NCBI GenBank assembly: GCA_002712845.1 | Contig: PAUV01000091.1 | Span: 1-9,003 of the forward strand | Direction of reading: 5' to 3' | From: Rhodopirellula sp. | Lineage (GTDB): Bacteria; Planctomycetota; Planctomycetia; Pirellulales; Pirellulaceae | Length of the DNA: 9,003 nt | Shown here: in pieces, positions 1 to 7,883 of the stretch | Layout: each line of letters begins with the position of its first letter | How positions within the stretch are numbered: the first letter of the stretch is position 1 | Position numbers and translations under genes: made by a program | The notes under the pieces: model-generated | The model's database searches: none | Told to the model about the DNA's origin: nothing | Seen by the model: only the letters and a program-made list of their open reading frames with translations

Positions 1-1927
1 TGTCATGCGTTTGTATGACGGCGTTTCGCTGGCGTTTGGACCGACCACCGAGGGAGGTTTTTACTACGACTTCGATCTGCCTGAGAAAATCAGTGAAGAC
101 GATTTTCCAAAGATCGAAGCGGAGATGAAACGCATCATCAAGGAGAAGGAGCCGTTTGAGCGTTTTATTCTTGATCGTGAAGAAGCGAGAAAGCTCTGTG
201 ATGATCTCGATCAGGATTTGAAAGTCGAGCACATTGATACAGGTCTTTCGGATCAATCCACCGTCAGTTTTTATCGCCAAGGTGAGTTTGTTGACTTGTG
301 TCGAGGCCCGCACATTCCCGATGCAGGCAAAATCAAGGCGATCAAATTGATGACCATTGCGGGGTCGCACTGGAAGGGCGATACATCAGGACGCCAATTG
401 CAGCGTTTATACGGCACTGCATTTTTCGACAAAAAGCAGCTCAAGGCATACCTTGAGCAAATTGAGGAAGCCAAGCGTCGTGATCATCGCGTGCTTGGCA
501 AGCAGCATGGGCTATTTTCGATCAGCCCGGATGTTGGCCAAGGACTTTGCCTGTGGTTGCCCAAAGGCGCTCGGGTTCGTGTCGCGCTTGAAGATTTCCT
601 GCGTGGTGAATTATTGTCACGCGGTTATGACCCCGTTTACAGTCCGCACATTGGTCGCGTGGAAATGTACGAGACCAGTGGTCACTTTCCTTATTACCGA
701 GATAGCCAATTCGCTCCCTTGTTTGGAAGCGAGGTGGGCGGCATGCTTGATGCATGGAGTGAGCGTCTGCAAGAGGGAACTCTTGATGCAGATGGTGAAG
801 ATAAATTGATGGCTGCGGCGGAGGTGTTTGGTGTCAAGCTTCCTGATTACCGGTCATCAGCATCGGCTGATTCGAAAAGAAAAGTATTGCATGAATGGCA
901 GATGAACCACGAGCGTTATTTGCTCAAGCCGATGAACTGTCCCCATCACTGCCAGATTTTCAAGGCGCAACCTCGGTCTTACCGGCAGTTGCCGTTGCGT
1001 TTGTTCGAATTTGGAACCGTTTATCGTCACGAGCAGACTGGCGAACTCAACGGCATGCTTCGGGTACGTGGTTTGACGCAAGATGACGCACACATTTTTT
1101 GTACCGCGCAGCAGGTAGAAGAAGAATTTCGAGCAACCATCGAGTTGACCAAGTTTGTCTTGGAGTCAGTTGGCTTGGACGATTACAGCGTCCAGCTTTC
1201 CTTACGTGATCCTGATAGTGACAAGTATGTGGGCACGGAGGAAAATTGGGATCATGCCGAAGGGGCGTTGCGCGGAGTTCTGCAGGGCTCAGGTTTGACT
1301 TTCAACGAGGAACCTGGTGAAGCAGCGTTTTATGGTCCCAAGGCTGATTTCATGGTGCGGGATTGCATTGGCAGATCCTGGCAGCTCGGGACCGTGCAGT
1401 TGGACTACAACTTGCCCGAACGTTTCAAGCTGGAGTACAACGGCAGCGACAACGCAGCTCATCGTCCTGTGATGATTCACCGCGCCCCGTTTGGGTCTCT
1501 TGAACGATTCACTGGGATGCTGATCGAGCACTTTGCAGGGGCGTTTCCACTTTGGCTGGCTCCCGAGCAGGTACGAGTTTTGCCGTTGAGTGACAAGTCG
1601 CTCGACTACGCAGTGCAAGTCGCCAAGGAACTCGAGGCGGCGGGGCTGAAGGTCACCGTCGACAATAGCGGTGGCAAGGTTCAGGCTAAAATTCGCAACG
1701 CCCAGTTGGAGTTGGTGAATTACATGGCGGTGGTTGGCCCGAAAGAGGCAGAGGCCGGGCAGGTTGCCCTGCGTGACCGTATCGATGGCGATTTGGGGTC
1801 CATGCCGACAGCGGAGGCGATTGCCAGGCTCAAGCAGGAAATCGCTAGCAGGCAGGTGCGTCAGGTTGTGAAAGGTGATTTTTCCGCCGCAGCTGTGGAT
1901 TCTGATGCGGTCGGTAACGAGTACTAG
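1..1927 (+). CDS. thrS: Threonyl-tRNA synthetase, 5' end cut by window edge
   Basis: Class II aminoacyl-tRNA synthetase that charges tRNA-Thr with threonine in the cytoplasm. The frame is open to base 2 and the first visible Met (base 5) aligns well inside the family, so about 83 residues are missing: the TGS domain and the HxxxH half of the editing site. Counting from the Met at base 5, the second half of the editing site is CRGPH (C99, H103). Motif 2 lies around EFGTVYRHE (R341). The zinc ligands are C312 (PMNCPHH), H363 (DDAHIFC) and H492 ([10 protein letters not shown], also motif 3). The anticodon-binding domain starts near W517 (LWLAPEQV). Compared with E. coli ThrRS as I remember it, about 60 extra residues (roughly 237-302) lie between motif 1 and the first zinc cysteine. 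The C-terminus has a short extra acidic tail. Identification is firm; the true start is not visible. Confidence 0.97.
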   Translation, partial: VMRLYDGVSLAFGPTTEGGFYYDFDLPEKISEDDFPKIEAEMKRIIKEKEPFERFILDREEARKLCDDLDQDLKVEHIDTGLSDQSTVSFYRQGEFVDLCRGPHIPDAGKIKAIKLMTIAGSHWKGDTSGRQLQRLYGTAFFDKKQLKAYLEQIEEAKRRDHRVLGKQHGLFSISPDVGQGLCLWLPKGARVRVALEDFLRGELLSRGYDPVYSPHIGRVEMYETSGHFPYYRDSQFAPLFGSEVGGMLDAWSERLQEGTLDADGEDKLMAAAEVFGVKLPDYRSSASADSKRKVLHEWQMNHERYLLKPMNCPHHCQIFKAQPRSYRQLPLRLFEFGTVYRHEQTGELNGMLRVRGLTQDDAHIFCTAQQVEEEFRATIELTKFVLESVGLDDYSVQLSLRDPDSDKYVGTEENWDHAEGALRGVLQGSGLTFNEEPGEAAFYGPKADFMVRDCIGRSWQLGTVQLDYNLPERFKLEYNGSDNAAHRPVMIHRAPFGSLERFTGMLIEHFAGAFPLWLAPEQVRVLPLSDKSLDYAVQVAKELEAAGLKVTVDNSGGKVQAKIRNAQLELVNYMAVVGPKEAEAGQVALRDRIDGDLGSMPTAEAIARLKQEIASRQVRQVVKGDFSAAAVDSDAVGNEY

Positions 1928-2054
1928 GCCCGGCGGCCCGCTGTTGTTGGCTTTTTTGCGTCCATAATAAGGCTTTTCACGGTATTTCTGGCTTTCGATG
2001 GCGTTGATGGCCGATTCCGTTGCAAGCGATCCGGTCTTCATCCCGGTGGGTACT

Positions 2055-2060
2055 TATACT
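2055..2060 (+). promoter_or_regulatory. Possible -10 box for the cytochrome gene
   Basis: TATACT matches the sigma70 -10 consensus at five of six positions and lies about 75 bp before the likely start codon at 2134. No good -35 element is seen 16-18 bp upstream and there is no TG extension, so this is weak. If it is used, the transcript would begin just before the 2075-2100 stem-loop. Confidence 0.2.
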
Positions 2061-2074
2061 GTTGGAATGCGTTC

Positions 2075-2110
2075 TCTCAGTGACGCTTTCGTTGCTGAGA
2101 CTCGGTTTTT
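2075..2110 (+). terminator. Stem-loop plus T-run between thrS and the cytochrome gene
   Basis: Bases 2075-2085 (TCTCAGTGACG) can pair with 2090-2100 (CGTTGCTGAGA). This gives 11 consecutive pairs, two of them G-U wobbles in RNA, closed by the tetraloop CUUU. A T5 run follows at 2106-2110, after CTCGG. The form suggests an intrinsic terminator for thrS, 148 nt past its stop. The U-tract is offset by 5 nt and mixed, and the hairpin lies only 34 nt before the likely start of the next gene. It could therefore instead be a leader structure of that gene. The pairing is seen directly; its function is inferred. Confidence 0.45.
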
Positions 2111-2133
2111 CTCTCTAATCTGGTTTGGATGTG

Positions 2134-4080
2134 ATGCGATCATTGATCCCACAGCTCTGCTCATTTGTTGTGTTGTTGTCCGCTGCGTCGATTTTCTTGA
2201 CACCTCAAGCAGACGCCGCTGGGCTTACAGCGGAGGAAAAGAAAACAGTTCAAAATGTGAACGCCAGCGTCTTGCGGGCGGGCAAAAGCTACGCCGCTGA
2301 GGACTTCGATGCATCTGCGGAGTACATCCGAACTGCGGTCAAGCAGATTGAAGACGCAGTCAAAAGCGGTTCACCAAAGGTTTATGACGAGTTATTGCCT
2401 GCGATGAAGCGGATCGAGAAGGCTCGAACTCTGCTTGACTTGGAGGGAGTCACGCTTCCCACCTTCACGCGGCCTAAGCGTCCTGAGGATGCCCCTGCGA
2501 AGCCGGAGCCGGGAACGCGTCCCACCCCGGGCAAACCCCAACCAGCGGCCGCTGACGGACTCAGTTTTACGAAAGCGGTCGCTCCGATTCTGTCGGCACG
2601 TTGTGGACGATGTCACGCAGCTGACAGCAAAGGTGGGTTCAGCTTGGCGACCTACGCTGCACTCATGAAAGGCCCGCCCGAAGGCGTTGTGATCTTCGCG
2701 GGCGATACCGTCGGAAGCCGCTTGATTGAGACCATTGAGACAGGGGATATGCCGCGAGGTGGTGGCAAAGTGACACCTGCCGAATTGAAAATACTGAAAG
2801 ATTGGATTTTGGCTGGCGCAAAGTTTGATGGAACTGATCCCGCCGCTCCGATCGCAGCAGGCGCTACCGCCGACGAGCCACCACGGCCGAGACTCAAAGC
2901 AATGAAGGCCACTGGTAAGGAAACGGTGAGCTTTGCAGCCGATGTGGCTCCTCTGTTGGTTGAGAGCTGCAAGGGATGTCATATCAACGCTATGCGAGCC
3001 AGCGGTGGTCTGAACATGGATACCTTCGCCCAACTGCTGCGTGGTGGGGATAGTGGCGATATCGTCATTCCCGGTAATGGGGAAGAAAGTCTGTTGGTCA
3101 AGAAGCTTCGTGGAAGTATGGGTTTGAAAATGCCTGCTGGTGGGCGACCAGCCTTCTCTGATGATTCGATCAAACTCATTTCTACTTGGATTGATGAGGG
3201 GGCGACGCTGGATGGTGCCTCGGACAATCAGCCATTGCAGGTGATGAGTCAATTGGCATGGGCTGCGGCTGCGACACCTCAGGAGTTGAGTGATCGACGC
3301 GCCAAGCTCGCTGGCGAGAATATCAAGCTTGTGGTCCCCAGTGGGGCTGGCCTGACCATTGAAACAACGGACCACTTTTATGTTGTCGGTTCCGCTGCCC
3401 CCGATACGATCAAACTGGTTGCTGAACTGGCTGAAGACCAAATGAAAGCAGTGAAATCGGTTGTGTCAGCAGATGCCGGGCAGGCATTCTTCAAGGGAAG
3501 AGCCACCATTTTTGTGATGCCCAAAAGGTACGACTACAGCGAATTCGCAAAGATGGTTGAAGGACGGGGGATTCCCAACGGGTGGAGCAGTCACTGGAAG
3601 TATGACGGCATCGATGGCTACGTTTCATTGGTCGCAACCGACCGTGATGAAGAGGACGAAATCGAAGCACGGCTGACTTCGCCGTTGGTGAGTTTGGCGG
3701 TCGCCACGCGGGGGGGAGATGTACCACGTTGGCTCGCCGAGGGAACAGGCAAGGTAATCGCGAAGCGACACGGAAATACAGAGAAAGCACCGCGTGGGCG
3801 GACACCGAAAACAACGGTCAATCGTGACCTTGTCGAGGCGTTGGCAGCGATGGGCAATTCGAAACAGTTCCTGGATGGCAAACTGACGCCAGAGCAGTCT
3901 GATCTGATCGCCACCGATCTGATGTCTGCGATGCTGGATCGGGCTCAAAAAAAGGGCTTTGATGGCCTGATGAGAAATATGAGCCGAGGTCTACCCTTCG
4001 AAAAGGCATTCATTCAGTCGTTCGAAGCCACGCCACAGCAATTCGTTGATGCTTGGAAACGCTGGCGTACCGGCAGTTGA
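2134..4080 (+). CDS. Secreted diheme c-type cytochrome (two PSCyt1-like modules) with degenerate peptidase-like C-terminal domain
   Basis: Predicted exported protein of 648 residues; exact role unknown. I chose ATG 2134, which gives a typical Sec signal peptide (MRS, hydrophobic core to about residue 22, cleavage near ADAA). TTG 2125 and GTG 2131 are in-frame alternatives, and only a weak GGTTTGGA precedes. After a helical stretch (about 29-95) and a Pro-rich linker (about 100-135) come two similar modules. Module 1 has CGRCH at 157-161 with a candidate distal ligand M206 in GDMPRGGG; module 2 has CKGCH at 279-283 with candidate M333 in GLKMPAGG. Both end in a WI.GA-type helix, as in planctomycete cytochrome C domains. 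The region from about 380 to 600 resembles peptidase-MA/gluzincin-like domains (RYDYSEFAKMVEGRGIP; W533-LAEGTG, E536) but has no HExxH, so proteolysis is unlikely. It stands alone between thrS and aroF. Heme attachment is strongly supported; the peptidase-fold reading is inference. Confidence 0.85.
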   Translation: MRSLIPQLCSFVVLLSAASIFLTPQADAAGLTAEEKKTVQNVNASVLRAGKSYAAEDFDASAEYIRTAVKQIEDAVKSGSPKVYDELLPAMKRIEKARTLLDLEGVTLPTFTRPKRPEDAPAKPEPGTRPTPGKPQPAAADGLSFTKAVAPILSARCGRCHAADSKGGFSLATYAALMKGPPEGVVIFAGDTVGSRLIETIETGDMPRGGGKVTPAELKILKDWILAGAKFDGTDPAAPIAAGATADEPPRPRLKAMKATGKETVSFAADVAPLLVESCKGCHINAMRASGGLNMDTFAQLLRGGDSGDIVIPGNGEESLLVKKLRGSMGLKMPAGGRPAFSDDSIKLISTWIDEGATLDGASDNQPLQVMSQLAWAAAATPQELSDRRAKLAGENIKLVVPSGAGLTIETTDHFYVVGSAAPDTIKLVAELAEDQMKAVKSVVSADAGQAFFKGRATIFVMPKRYDYSEFAKMVEGRGIPNGWSSHWKYDGIDGYVSLVATDRDEEDEIEARLTSPLVSLAVATRGGDVPRWLAEGTGKVIAKRHGNTEKAPRGRTPKTTVNRDLVEALAAMGNSKQFLDGKLTPEQSDLIATDLMSAMLDRAQKKGFDGLMRNMSRGLPFEKAFIQSFEATPQQFVDAWKRWRTGS

Positions 4081-4482
4081 GCGGAGCACGCTTCTTTCGC
4101 CAGGGAGCTGATCTGCCATCCGAGGGCTAGATGCGCCTAACTGTGATACCCATGTCCGCGAGGCCAACAGTGTTTCGGGGATGATCTTGTCGCGTCCATT
4201 TCCGTGTGAGCCATTTCGATGCCAGAGTGGTCAGGAGACGGTAAGCAGTTTCATTCGTTTTTAGCGATGGAACCCTCGTTCTGTGGGGAGCGTATGAGGC
4301 AATTCTGTGCCACTGGGCAACGAATTGAGGGTGCGCCCCGGTGACATGCCATCGTGTTGGCGTTCTGATGGTGTTTCCAGCAACTGAATCCAATTGCCGA
4401 GTCCGTTGGTAAGAGGTTCTGGGCGCGGAGATGCGTTTCCTTTCCCAATATCCCCCAAGATACGTCTAAGCCAGGTGAGATA
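4081..4482. other. Non-coding gap upstream of aroF, no convincing gene
   Basis: I find no ORF here with recognisable protein features on either strand. The longest plus-strand candidate noted starts at 4267 and encodes only 25 residues without an aromatic-codon run, so a classic attenuator leader peptide is not supported. Possible RNA pairing is present: ACCCTC (4272-4277) with GAGGGT (4327-4332), extended across a 5-nt bulge by GTT (4278-4280) with AAC (4319-4321). This encloses a small GGCA/TGCC hairpin (4298-4311). No clear promoter or intrinsic terminator was recognised. The gap presumably holds the end of the upstream transcript and the aroF promoter and leader. Confidence 0.5.
4473..4479 (+). 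promoter_or_regulatory. Ribosome binding site of aroF
   Basis: AGGTGAG lies just before ATG 4483, with seven bases between AGG and the start codon. It is one of the clearer Shine-Dalgarno-like sequences in the window and supports this start, which also gives the exact family length. Confidence 0.6.
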
Positions 4483-5499
4483 ATGATTGTTGTGATGGAG
4501 CCCAAAGCGACAGATGCGGAGGTCGAGGCGACCGTTCAGCGGGTGGAAAGCATGGGGTTAAAGGCGAATGTGATTGTGGGGACAGAACGCACTGTCGTGG
4601 CTGCCATTGGCGACAAGCGAGAGCATTTCAAGGAGTCAATTGAAAGCAGTTCTGGTGTCTCTGCAGTCGTACCGATCGCCGCTCCCTACAAAATGGCGAG
4701 CCGCGAAGTTCAGCAGCATGCCAGCCAGATTCGTATCTTGGATTTTGTTGCAGGTGCTGGTGAAGTCGGGATGATTGCGGGGCCGTGCAGCGTCGAGAAT
4801 GAAGAGCAGATCCTGTCGACAGCCCGGGCCGTCAAGGCAGCAGGAGCGACTGGTTTGCGCGGGGGTGCGTTCAAGCCGCGAACCAGCCCGTACAGTTTTC
4901 AGGGATTGAAAGAAGATGGCTTGAAAATGCTGGCAGCGGCCAGGGATGAAACAAACCTCGCTGTCTTTACTGAAGTGATGGGCACGGACGACGTGGAATT
5001 GGTCGCTCGTTATGCCGACGTCCTGCAGGTGGGGGCCCGGAATATGCAGAATTATCGACTACTTGAGGCGGTGGGGGCTGCTGGTAAGCCAGTGCTGCTC
5101 AAGCGTGGTGCCTCAGCTACGATGGACGAGTTTCTGTTGGCTGCTGAATATATTCTTAATGAGGGCAATGATCAGGTCATGCTCTGTGAACGCGGGATTC
5201 GAACCTTCGAAGGTCATACTCGTTTCACCCTGCCCCTGGCGAGTGTTTCGTACCTCCATCGTAAGACGCATTTGCCTGTGATCATCGACCCCAGTCATGG
5301 TACAGGTCATGCATACATGGTGCCCGACATGGCTGTAGCCGCCGCCGCCGCTGGTGCCGATGGATTGATTGTCGAAGTTCATCCTGATCCCAGTACGGCG
5401 TTGAGCGATGGCTATCAGTCGCTGACTTTTGACGAGTTTGAAAAGACCATGACGCGTTGCAATGCCGTTGTGGATGCCTTGCGTGCTGCGAACGCCTGA
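4483..5499 (+). CDS. aroF: 3-deoxy-7-phosphoheptulonate synthase (DAHP synthase), class I beta with regulatory ferredoxin-like domain
   Basis: Catalyses the first step of the shikimate pathway: phosphoenolpyruvate plus erythrose 4-phosphate gives DAHP, leading to aromatic amino acids and related compounds. At 338 residues it is the same length as the Thermotoga maritima enzyme as I recall it, and aligns nearly without gaps. Residues 1 to about 75 (MIVVMEPKATDAEVEATV...) form the ferredoxin-like domain that gives tyrosine feedback inhibition in that enzyme. The TIM barrel follows, with IAGPCSVE, LRGGAFKPRTSPYSFQG, VGARNMQN, LLKRG and ILCERG-like (MLCERGIRTFE) motifs. All four metal ligands fall at the expected positions: C102, H272 (DPSHGTG), E298 (VEVHPDP) and D309 (LSDGYQS). 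Feedback control by an aromatic amino acid is expected from the domain layout, not shown. A methyltransferase gene follows after 20 bp. Confidence 0.96.
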   Translation: MIVVMEPKATDAEVEATVQRVESMGLKANVIVGTERTVVAAIGDKREHFKESIESSSGVSAVVPIAAPYKMASREVQQHASQIRILDFVAGAGEVGMIAGPCSVENEEQILSTARAVKAAGATGLRGGAFKPRTSPYSFQGLKEDGLKMLAAARDETNLAVFTEVMGTDDVELVARYADVLQVGARNMQNYRLLEAVGAAGKPVLLKRGASATMDEFLLAAEYILNEGNDQVMLCERGIRTFEGHTRFTLPLASVSYLHRKTHLPVIIDPSHGTGHAYMVPDMAVAAAAAGADGLIVEVHPDPSTALSDGYQSLTFDEFEKTMTRCNAVVDALRAANA

Positions 5500-5519
5500 G
5501 AGCGAAGGGATTGAATGTC

Positions 5520-6515
5520 ATGAATGCACAAGACAAAACGCTGGATCAGTACCAGCAGTTTATGAAGATCAACGCTGCCGCACACCTGTTTCGCAGCGCC
5601 CGTGAACTCGGGCTGCTGACGGAGCTTCGCGAGGGACAGCGGACGCTGACGCAGTTATGCGAAAAACTGTCGCTCAAGCGAGGTGCCACGAAATTGGTGC
5701 TCGATGCGTTGGTTGCCAGCAGCATCATTGAAAAGTACGAAGAAGACTACGCTTTGTCGCGGGTAGCTCACTTGTTGTGTCAATATGACCAAGATCTGGG
5801 AGATGCGACGTGGAATCACTTGGTAGATCATGTGCGGGAGGCAGGCGAGTCGGATGCAGATGAGACGACTACTGATGATCAGGCTTATCTGAATTCTTTG
5901 GCGGCCACGCAGTGGGTGCACACGCCGGCAGCGATGCAGGCAGCTGAAATGCTGGATCTGGGCGGTGAGGACGGGATCTCGGGGCTGAAAATCCTCGATC
6001 TTGGTTGTGGCTCGGCGGTCTGGAGTGCTGCGATGGCGCACCGCGATCAGGAAGCCACGGTGATAGCTGTGGATCAGGCAGCGGCACTCAAAGCCGCTCA
6101 AAGCACCGCTGATTCGATCGGTTTAGGGGATCGCTTCCGAGCAATTGAGGCGGATCCAGTCGAGGCAGATCTGGATGACGCGGAGTTCGATCTCGTTTTG
6201 GTAGCTCAGCGATTGGGTTGCTTGGGGCCAAACGACGGACAGAAACTGCTGTCCAAAGCGATCAAAGCACTCAAATTCGGGGGGAAACTGGTTGTGATTG
6301 ATCTGTTTCGGGGACCGGCAAAGCCCGATATGAGTGAATGTGTCGAGGCATTGAAGCTGGAATTAGGAACCCAACACGGCAGCATGAGAACTCTGGAGGC
6401 GATTCAGACGGAGCTTGCGGAGCAAGGGCTGGAGAATGCTCAGGTCACATTCATGCCCGATAGTCGGGTAAATATGGGAATGGCGGTAGCAAGTCGACCG
6501 TCAGAGCAGTCCTGA
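5520..6515 (+). CDS. SAM-dependent methyltransferase with N-terminal winged-helix dimerisation domain
   Basis: Predicted class I S-adenosylmethionine methyltransferase of 331 residues; the substrate is unknown. Residues 1 to about 95 form a helical/winged-helix dimerisation region (KINAAAHLFRSARELGLL, then LTQLCEKLSLKRGATKLVLD), the pattern found in O-methyltransferases such as the plant-type and carotenoid hydroxyneurosporene families. The Rossmann domain begins with motif I, LDLGCGSAVWSAA (D160), then motif II, VIAVDQ (D185), and a FGGKLVVIDLF strand near residue 260. ATG 5520 was chosen because the domain begins there; the frame stays open further upstream but would overlap aroF. AAGGGA lies about 10 bp before it. 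The 20-bp gap to aroF suggests cotranscription and perhaps an aromatic or quinone-like substrate, but this is inference from position only. Confidence 0.85.
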   Translation: MNAQDKTLDQYQQFMKINAAAHLFRSARELGLLTELREGQRTLTQLCEKLSLKRGATKLVLDALVASSIIEKYEEDYALSRVAHLLCQYDQDLGDATWNHLVDHVREAGESDADETTTDDQAYLNSLAATQWVHTPAAMQAAEMLDLGGEDGISGLKILDLGCGSAVWSAAMAHRDQEATVIAVDQAAALKAAQSTADSIGLGDRFRAIEADPVEADLDDAEFDLVLVAQRLGCLGPNDGQKLLSKAIKALKFGGKLVVIDLFRGPAKPDMSECVEALKLELGTQHGSMRTLEAIQTELAEQGLENAQVTFMPDSRVNMGMAVASRPSEQS

Positions 6516-6580
6516 CCGTTGCCGATTTAAGTTTTCACAGGAGAATTTGCTCGGTTTCGAAAAAAGCATGGTTGGACGCG

Positions 6581-6610
6581 TTGACGGAATCGACCTGCGG
6601 AACCTACGAT
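6581..6610 (+). promoter_or_regulatory. Candidate sigma70-like promoter for rpmF-fabD-fabG
   Basis: TTGACG (6581-6586) is separated by 18 bp from TACGAT (6605-6610), matching the -35 consensus at five and the -10 consensus at four of six positions. Transcription would begin near 6617, giving a leader of about 40 nt before the rpmF ATG at 6660. It lies in the 144-bp gap after the methyltransferase gene, where no intrinsic terminator is evident. Confidence 0.4.
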
Positions 6611-6659
6611 ACGCAGCTTAAATTCAACCTTTTGGAACTAGACCCGGAAGAATACAGCG

Positions 6660-6842
6660 ATGGCTGTCCCTAAACGAAAACACTCTAACAGCCGAACTGG
6701 TAAACGACGCTCGCACGATCGTGTGAAAAAGCGTCAGGTCAGCTACTGCCCTCAGTGCAGCTACGCGGTACCGACCCACACGATCTGCCCTAAGTGCGGG
6801 TACTATCAGGGACGTATTGTCGTCAAGCACGAAGACAGCTAA
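6660..6842 (+). CDS. rpmF: Large-subunit ribosomal protein L32 (bL32), zinc-ribbon form
   Basis: Small basic protein of 60 residues in the 50S ribosomal subunit. The N-terminus MAVPKRKHSNSRTGKRRSHD is the classic L32 signature (MAVPKrK.S.SR...RR.H). Four cysteines, C30, C33, C43 and C46 (CPQC and CPKC), form the zinc-binding C+ version of the protein rather than the cysteine-free version used under zinc limitation. GGAAGA lies about 10 bases before the ATG. Length is normal for the family. It heads the fatty-acid gene run, with fabD starting 16 nt after its stop, an arrangement that links ribosome and membrane-lipid supply in many bacteria. Confidence 0.96.
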   Translation: MAVPKRKHSNSRTGKRRSHDRVKKRQVSYCPQCSYAVPTHTICPKCGYYQGRIVVKHEDS

Positions 6843-6858
6843 CCGGCGCCGTTCAGCA

Positions 6859-7773
6859 ATGAAATCTGTCGGCATCCTCTTCCCCGGACAAGGAGCGCAG
6901 GCGATCGGCATGGGCCGATGGCTTCGTGACACGTATCCGGTGGCAAAAAGCTTATTCGATCACGCCTCTGAAGTATTAGGCTACGATCTCGCTGAGTTGT
7001 GCGCTGAGGGACCGGAATCACGGCTCAATGAAACTGCCCACAGCCAGCCAGCCTTGTTCGTTGTCGGATTTGCGGCGGCGACCGTGATGCGCGAGCAGGT
7101 CCCCGAGCGAATCGCGGCAGTGAAAGCTGCTGCCGGATTGAGTCTTGGCGAGTACACGGCGGTTTGCTTCGCTGGAGGGCTGGAATTCTCGGACGGACTG
7201 AAGCTCGTGCAGCGACGCGGTCAGGCAATGCAGGCTGCCGCGGATGCCGTTCAAAGCGGCATGGCCAGTGTGCTGGGCTTGGACTTGGATGCCGTTAAGC
7301 AGGTTTGCGACGAATCTCGGCGCGACGGCGAGGTACTGCAACCTGCCAACTTGCTCTGTCCGGGGAATATCGCGGTTTCCGGGCATCTCACTGCAATCGA
7401 ACGTCTTGTCCCAGCGGCAGAAGCTGCGGGGGCGATGAGAGTGATCCCGCTGAGCGTTGCGGGTGCCTTCCACACATCTTTAATGCAGCCTGCGGTCGAC
7501 GCATTGCGGGCAGCATTGGAAGAGATTCCGATACAAGAAACACAAATCCCCGTCTACAGCAATGTAGACGCCAAGCCTCACCAATCTGCCAGCGAAATTC
7601 GTGATCTGCTCAGCCGCCAAGTCGTCGGGTCTGTGCGTTGGGAAGATTCGGTGCGACAGATGCTTGAGGATGGGATCGACGGTTTCGAAGAGGTTGGTAC
7701 CGGTCGCGTCCTGCGAGGTACTCTCAAACGCATCAACCGAAAGCTGCCATCGGATGGTTTCGGGGATGGTTGA
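6859..7773 (+). CDS. fabD: Malonyl-CoA:ACP transacylase
   Basis: Transfers malonate from CoA to acyl carrier protein, supplying the two-carbon extender for fatty-acid synthesis. At 304 residues it is close to the E. coli protein. ATG 6859 gives the normal N-terminus MKSVGILFPGQGAQ, whose Q11 lies in the oxyanion-hole motif. The nucleophile S95 sits in GLSLGEY, R120 in QRRGQAMQ binds the malonyl carboxylate by family analogy, and the catalytic H205 lies in GAFHTSLM. The frame is open upstream into rpmF, but the extra residues do not resemble FabD. No Shine-Dalgarno sequence is seen in the 16-nt gap after rpmF, so translation may depend on coupling with that gene. plsX and fabH, common upstream neighbours, are missing here. 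Confidence 0.96.
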   Translation: MKSVGILFPGQGAQAIGMGRWLRDTYPVAKSLFDHASEVLGYDLAELCAEGPESRLNETAHSQPALFVVGFAAATVMREQVPERIAAVKAAAGLSLGEYTAVCFAGGLEFSDGLKLVQRRGQAMQAAADAVQSGMASVLGLDLDAVKQVCDESRRDGEVLQPANLLCPGNIAVSGHLTAIERLVPAAEAAGAMRVIPLSVAGAFHTSLMQPAVDALRAALEEIPIQETQIPVYSNVDAKPHQSASEIRDLLSRQVVGSVRWEDSVRQMLEDGIDGFEEVGTGRVLRGTLKRINRKLPSDGFGDG

Positions 7774-7883
7774 CCCCGGCTGACTCCGAACTGCCATTTC
7801 AATACTCTCTTTCTCTCGCCTGCCGCAGCGACGTTTTGCGTCAGTGCGAGCCATCGAATTCCCTCTACATCGCGGAACAAGTC

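Noticed and set aside
1927..1957. GGCC-CGGC-GGCC and a T6 run right after the thrS stop, as a terminator
   Set aside because: The stem is only 4 bp and the T-run starts 14 nt after it; the 2075-2100 stem-loop is much stronger.
1289..2041. 250-codon open frame on the minus strand across the end of thrS
   Set aside because: It lies antisense to conserved ThrRS sequence including the H492 zinc ligand, and its translation is rich in His, Arg and Gln with no domain-like pattern; it is a shadow frame.
2392..3441. 349-codon open frame on the minus strand inside the cytochrome gene
   Set aside because: It is antisense to both CxxCH modules, has low-complexity Arg/Ser/Gln-rich composition and no recognisable family.
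3948..3954. A AAA AAG slippery heptamer in frame in the cytochrome gene, of the type used in dnaX
   Set aside because: A -1 shift would reach a stop after two codons, only about 40 residues before the normal end, and I see no stimulatory Shine-Dalgarno sequence or clear downstream stem.
4127..4393. 88-codon minus-strand frame in the gap before aroF
   Set aside because: The composition is unremarkable, with no motif or signal peptide, and other frames overlap it; nothing distinguishes it from a chance ORF.
6501..6517. GTCAG/CTGAC hairpin across the methyltransferase stop codon
   Set aside because: Only 5 bp with a 7-nt loop and no adjacent T-run, so it is not a credible terminator.
7770..7883. 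38-codon in-frame extension of fabG back to the fabD stop
   Set aside because: It has no resemblance to the FabG N-terminus, would need a TTG start overlapping the fabD stop, and the ATG at 7884 gives the normal family length with a ribosome-binding-like GGAA.
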